64,000 bases of DNA from Uliginosibacterium paludis. Lineage in GTDB: Bacteria > Pseudomonadota > Gammaproteobacteria > Burkholderiales > Rhodocyclaceae. Under the pieces are notes generated by a model that did not search any database, was not told the origin of the DNA, and was given only the letters and a program-made list of their open reading frames with translations. Each line of letters starts with the position of its first letter. The first letter of the stretch is position 1. Positions 60,414-64,000 of the stretch are shown here, one piece after another. The position numbers were made by a program, and so were the translations under genes. The DNA lies in contig NZ_JBDIVF010000007.1 of assembly GCF_039631355.1 (NCBI RefSeq), forward strand, positions 62,001-126,000, written 5' to 3'.

Positions 60414-61190
60414 GTGAGCACGCTTGCCACCGAAACCGTGACCGACGTTCATCACTGGAACGACACCCTGTTCAGCTTCAGGACCACCCGCGACCCGGGC
60501 CTGCGCTTTGCCAACGGCCAGTTCGTGATGATCGGCCTGCAGGGCGAGAGCCGCCCGCTGCTGCGTGCCTACAGCATCGCCAGCGCCAACCATGAAGAGC
60601 ATCTGGAGTTCTTCAGCATCAAGGTGCCCAACGGCCCGCTAACCTCGCGTCTGCAGCATCTCAAGCCCGGCGACGAGATCTTCGTGAGCCGCAAGCCCAC
60701 CGGCACCTTGATCATCGACGACCTGAATCCGGGCCGGCACCTGTTCCTGCTCAGCACCGGCACCGGGCTCGCGCCCTTCCTCTCGATCATCAAGGATCCG
60801 GAAACCTACGAGCGTTTCGACAAGGTCGTCGTGACCCACGGCGTGCGCTCGGTGAGCGAGCTGGCCTATGCAGACATGATCGAGCGCGAGCTGCCGGAGC
60901 ATGAATTCCTCGGCGACTATGTGCGCGACAAACTGCTGTATTACCCGACCGTGACGCGCGAAGCCTTCCGCAACCAGGGCCGGCTCACCACCCTGATCGA
61001 GAACGGCAAGCTCTGCAGCGACCTGGGCCTGCCGCCACTCGATGCCGCGCACGACCGCGCGATGCTGTGCGGCAGCCCGGCCATGCTGCAGGAGCTCTCC
61101 GACATGCTGGATGCGCGCGGCTTCAAGGTGTCGCCCAACATCGGCGCGCCGGGGGACTACGTGATCGAGCGGGCGTTTGTCGAGAAGTAG
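60414..61190 (+). CDS. fpr: Ferredoxin/flavodoxin-NADP+ reductase
   Basis: A 258-residue FAD enzyme that exchanges electrons between NADPH and ferredoxin or flavodoxin. The FAD motif is RAYSIASA, the NADP site LLSTGTGLAPFLSIIKDPETYERF, and the C-terminus VIERAFVEK is like bacterial class I FNRs. Start GTG 60414, 3 nt after etfA, so it is translated with the ETF genes. Coupling FNR to ETF is unusual and may link NADPH and ETF redox pools (inference). Confidence 0.93.
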   Translation: MSTLATETVTDVHHWNDTLFSFRTTRDPGLRFANGQFVMIGLQGESRPLLRAYSIASANHEEHLEFFSIKVPNGPLTSRLQHLKPGDEIFVSRKPTGTLIIDDLNPGRHLFLLSTGTGLAPFLSIIKDPETYERFDKVVVTHGVRSVSELAYADMIERELPEHEFLGDYVRDKLLYYPTVTREAFRNQGRLTTLIENGKLCSDLGLPPLDAAHDRAMLCGSPAMLQELSDMLDARGFKVSPNIGAPGDYVIERAFVEK

Positions 61191-61639
61191 GCGGTGTGCC
61201 GGGCCGGCCTGATCCGGGCCCGTGCTGTTGCGTGAACAGCAACGGATAAAAATATTTGCTTTCAGCCTGGAAAAAATTTTCCGATGATTCCAGATGCCGG
61301 AGGGCATGGTTTCCGGAAAAACCTGGCCGATCGCTGTGGCGATCCGCACAGGCATGCGGGCGAACAGACCTGCGAAAATCATGCCCGCTGCATCCGGTAC
61401 CGGCGTGGGGCACGGGTAAGACAGGACTGCCAGAGGGCGGGTCGGCATGGCCAGGAAAGACGCTGGCTGCCCGCCTGCCGCTGCGGGTTTGCGCGCAGCC
61501 GCCTCTGGCGTGGCTTGTTCTTGGAGGGGATTGCGGCACGCTGTCCATGCGCTCTTGACCGCCGCCGCGATCCATCGTGCTTCCGCTCCGGCAAGACGGT
61601 TTGCGCCTGCCGTGTGCGTGTTGACGCAAAGGTCTGGAA
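61191..61639. other. Promoter region upstream of sensor kinase
   Basis: About 450 nt without a convincing gene. The region around 61245-61290 is AT-rich (GATAAAAATATTTGC and GAAAAAATTTTCC) and stands out from its surroundings. It is a likely promoter or regulator site for the kinase gene or the end of fpr. No intrinsic terminator is clear. Confidence 0.45.
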
Positions 61640-64000
61640 ATGACGAATGTCGTGCAGCCCGGAAACGCCCTGAGCAGCCCACCCGAATACCAGCGCCTCT
61701 TCGACGCCGCACCGGGACTTTATCTGGTGCTCGATCCGCAACTGCAGATCGTGGCCGTGAATCAGGCGTATGCGCGCGCCACCATGACACGGCCGGCGGA
61801 CATCCTCGGCAAGGCGATGTTCGAGGTGTTTCCCGATAATCCCGATGACCCTGAGGCCGAAGGGGTGAGAAACCTGCGGGTGTCGCTCGCCCGCGTGCTG
61901 CAAACCGGCCAGGCCGACGCGATGTCGGTGCAGAAGTACGACATCCGGAAGCCGGCTGAAGAGGGCGGCGGCTTCGAAACCCGCTACTGGAGCCCGCTCA
62001 ATTCGCCTGTCATGGGCGCGGACGGCAAGCTGGCCTACATCATCCATCGCGTCGAGGATGTGACCGAGTTCGTGCGCCTCAAGCAGCAGGGCATCGAGGA
62101 GAGCCGGCTCAACGACACCCTGCGCCAGCAGGCGCTGCGCATGGAAACCGAAGTGTTCGCGCGCGCCCGCGAGGTGGCGGAAGCCAGTGCGCGGCTCAAG
62201 AGTGCCAATGAGGAGCTTGATCGCCTCTATCACAAGACCCGTGAGCTCGATGAGCTGAAGACCCGTTTCTTCGCCAATGTGAGCCATGAGTTGCGGACGC
62301 CGCTGACGCTGATCCTCGGGCCGCTGAGCCAGCTCATCGATTCTCCGCATCTCGACGCGGCGGAGCGGCGCAGCCTGCAGGTGGTGCAGCGCAACGCACG
62401 CCTGCTGCACCGGCAGGTCGACAATCTGCTGGACCTCGCCAAGCTCGATGCCGGCCACATGAGCGTCCACTATGTGGCGTTCGACCTGGCGGGCATGGTG
62501 CGCGTCTTCGCCTCGAATTTCGACACGGTCGCGGCCGACCGCGCTATCCGTTACCCGCTCGAATGCCCTGCGCAGCTGATGGTCGAAGCCGATGCCCAGA
62601 AGTGCGAGCGGGTGTTGCTGAACCTGTTGTCGAATGCCTTCAAGTTCGTGCCTGATGGCGGCGTGGTCATGCTCTGCCTGCGAAGCGAAGGCAATGACGT
62701 CGTGCTGGAGGTCCGTGACAGCGGCCCGGGGATTCCGGAAGCCATGTACGAGACGGTGTTCGAGCGTTTCCGCCAGGTCGATGACAGCGCCGAGCGGCGT
62801 GTCGGGGGAACCGGGCTGGGACTCTCCATCGTGCGCGAATTCGTCTCCCTGCAGCGCGGCTCGGTGACCGTCAGCCGTGCGCCGGAGGGCGGGGCTGGCT
62901 TCGTGGTGCGCCTGCCGATGCTGGCGCCACCCGGCACGCCGGTCGGCAGCCTGCAGAACCCGGAGTCAGCGCTGGCAGACAGGCGCGACGGTGTGGCCGA
63001 ACGGGTGGTGCTGCACGAGACCCCCAAGGTTGCGGACAGCGACGCGCCGCTTGTGCTGGTGGTTGAAGACAACCCGGACATGAACGCCTTCATCAGTGCC
63101 GCGCTGGCCACGCGCTATCGGGTGGCGAATGCCTTTGACGGTCACACCGGGCTCCGCCTGGCGCTCGATCTGAGACCGGCGCTGATTCTCTCGGATGTCA
63201 TGATGCCGGGCATGAGCGGCGATCGTCTGGTCGAGATCCTTCGCCAGCATCCGGACCTCGATGCCACGCCGGTGATCATGCTGACCGCCAAGGCCGATGA
63301 CGGCCTGCGCGCCACGCTGCTGCGCCATGGCGTGCAGGACTACATCCAGAAACCCTTCACGGTGGACGAGCTGCTGGCCCGCATTGCCAGCCAGCTCAAC
63401 GAGCGGCAGCGGGTGGGGCGCCAGCTGCACAGCCTGGAAGAGCGCTTCCGCGCCACCTTCGAGCAGGCGGCAGTCGGCATCGCGCATGTGGCCCCGGACG
63501 GACGCTGGATGCGCGTGAACCGCAAGCTCTGCGAGATCCTCGGTTACAGCTATGACGAGCTGCTCAAGCTGAGCTTCCAGGACATTACCCACCCCGATGA
63601 TCTGGATCTCGATATCGGGCTGGTCGGCAAGGTGCTCGCCGGTGATCTGGCGAGTTACGAGCTTGAAAAACGCTATCTCTCGCGCAGCGGCCAGGTGGTC
63701 TGGGTCAAGCTCACCGTGGCGCTGGTGCGCAGCCCGGACGGAGCCGCCGAGTACTTCATCTCGGTGCTCGAGGACATCGGCGCGCGCAAGGCGGCCGAGC
63801 AGGCGCTGCTTGAGAGCGAGGAGCGGTTCCGCCTGATCGCGGCAACGATCCCGGAGGTCATCTGGCTGATCGAGCCTTCGCCGCGCCGCTATGCCTATGT
63901 CAGCCCGGCCTATGAAACGATCTGGCAGCGTCCCTGCGCTGAACTGTACGAAGACCCGGCGCTCAAGCTGCAGTCGCTCGACGAGCGCGATCGCGAGCGG
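61640..64000 (+). CDS. Hybrid PAS-domain histidine kinase (runs off window)
   Basis: A soluble multi-domain signal-transduction protein, at least 787 residues, with no stop before the window end. It has an N-terminal PAS domain (~15-130), a coiled coil, HisKA with H216 (FFANVSHELRTPLTLI), and a HATPase domain with NLLSNAFKF, DSGPGIP and GTGLGLSIV. A receiver follows with phospho-acceptor D519 (SDVMMPGMSG) and QKPF, then at least two more PAS domains (EERFRATFEQAAVGIAHV; EERFRLIAATIPEVIWLIE). No membrane segment is seen. PAS domains after the receiver suggest a further output or second kinase core beyond the edge. Confidence 0.93.
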   Translation, partial: MTNVVQPGNALSSPPEYQRLFDAAPGLYLVLDPQLQIVAVNQAYARATMTRPADILGKAMFEVFPDNPDDPEAEGVRNLRVSLARVLQTGQADAMSVQKYDIRKPAEEGGGFETRYWSPLNSPVMGADGKLAYIIHRVEDVTEFVRLKQQGIEESRLNDTLRQQALRMETEVFARAREVAEASARLKSANEELDRLYHKTRELDELKTRFFANVSHELRTPLTLILGPLSQLIDSPHLDAAERRSLQVVQRNARLLHRQVDNLLDLAKLDAGHMSVHYVAFDLAGMVRVFASNFDTVAADRAIRYPLECPAQLMVEADAQKCERVLLNLLSNAFKFVPDGGVVMLCLRSEGNDVVLEVRDSGPGIPEAMYETVFERFRQVDDSAERRVGGTGLGLSIVREFVSLQRGSVTVSRAPEGGAGFVVRLPMLAPPGTPVGSLQNPESALADRRDGVAERVVLHETPKVADSDAPLVLVVEDNPDMNAFISAALATRYRVANAFDGHTGLRLALDLRPALILSDVMMPGMSGDRLVEILRQHPDLDATPVIMLTAKADDGLRATLLRHGVQDYIQKPFTVDELLARIASQLNERQRVGRQLHSLEERFRATFEQAAVGIAHVAPDGRWMRVNRKLCEILGYSYDELLKLSFQDITHPDDLDLDIGLVGKVLAGDLASYELEKRYLSRSGQVVWVKLTVALVRSPDGAAEYFISVLEDIGARKAAEQALLESEERFRLIAATIPEVIWLIEPSPRRYAYVSPAYETIWQRPCAELYEDPALKLQSLDERDRER

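Overview
This 64-kb window is GC-rich chromosomal DNA from a Gram-negative bacterium, most likely a betaproteobacterium (Rhodocyclales or Burkholderiales type). The evidence is the queA-tgt-yajC-secD-secF order, two TonB-dependent receptors, an FMN-dependent sulfonate operon, a GltI-like periplasmic protein and many LysR regulators. The genus cannot be fixed from the sequence alone.

Layout. (1) 1-5123 is core genome: the end of secF, then secD, yajC, tgt and queA on the minus strand, followed by a tRNA-Leu(CAA) with its own promoter. (2) 5124-12372 is a visibly lower-GC accessory block directly 3' of the tRNA. It holds a six-gene minus-strand redox/transport operon (SDR, small alpha/beta protein, CMD/AhpD-like protein, flavin amine oxidase-like protein, zinc alcohol dehydrogenase, MFS exporter) and a divergent LysR gene. 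(3) 12373-20310 is a plus-strand polysaccharide-use cluster: tonB-exbB-exbD, a DUF6250 protein, an STN-type TonB receptor and a Tat-exported PcRGLX/YetA-like (exo-rhamnogalacturonan lyase family) enzyme. (4) 20377-26993 is a sulfur nanocompartment cluster: rhodanese, cysteine synthase, serine acetyltransferase (EpsC type), a mini HTH regulator, a family 2A encapsulin shell and its cysteine desulfurase cargo with a long disordered N-terminal loading region. (5) 27585-31952 is an ssuADCBE sulfonate operon on the minus strand. (6) 32289-39643 is a minus-strand metal or metallophore-type uptake operon: a DUF2946 protein, a TonB siderophore-type receptor, a peptide/nickel-type binding protein, two permeases and a fused double ATPase. 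A perfect 10-bp inverted repeat lies upstream. (7) 39990-56007 is a giant 3017-residue DUF4347/LEPR-XLL-like repeat protein followed by a tightly coupled TolC / adaptor / GAF-like adaptor / M50 protease-adaptor fusion / periplasmic binding protein set with no ABC ATPase. (8) 56040-61190 is an electron-transfer-flavoprotein module: ETF-QO and LysR on the minus strand, etfB-etfA-ferredoxin reductase on the plus strand. (9) 61640 to the end is a hybrid PAS histidine kinase that runs off the window.

How it fits together. Regions 4 and 5, and perhaps the LysR of region 8, share a sulfur theme: sulfonate sulfur is released as sulfite, cysteine is made by EpsC/CysK, and sulfur is mobilised by the encapsulated desulfurase, with the rhodanese as a possible acceptor. 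Regions 3 and 6 are complete outer-to-inner-membrane uptake chains. The most novel element is region 7. It looks like an export and processing machine for one giant surface or secreted protein, built from a TolC-like outer-membrane protein, two adaptors and a membrane-embedded metalloprotease fused to an adaptor. The energy source and mechanism are not apparent from the sequence. The encapsulin system of region 4 belongs to a described family, but its local regulator, palindrome and 37-residue membrane peptide deserve attention.
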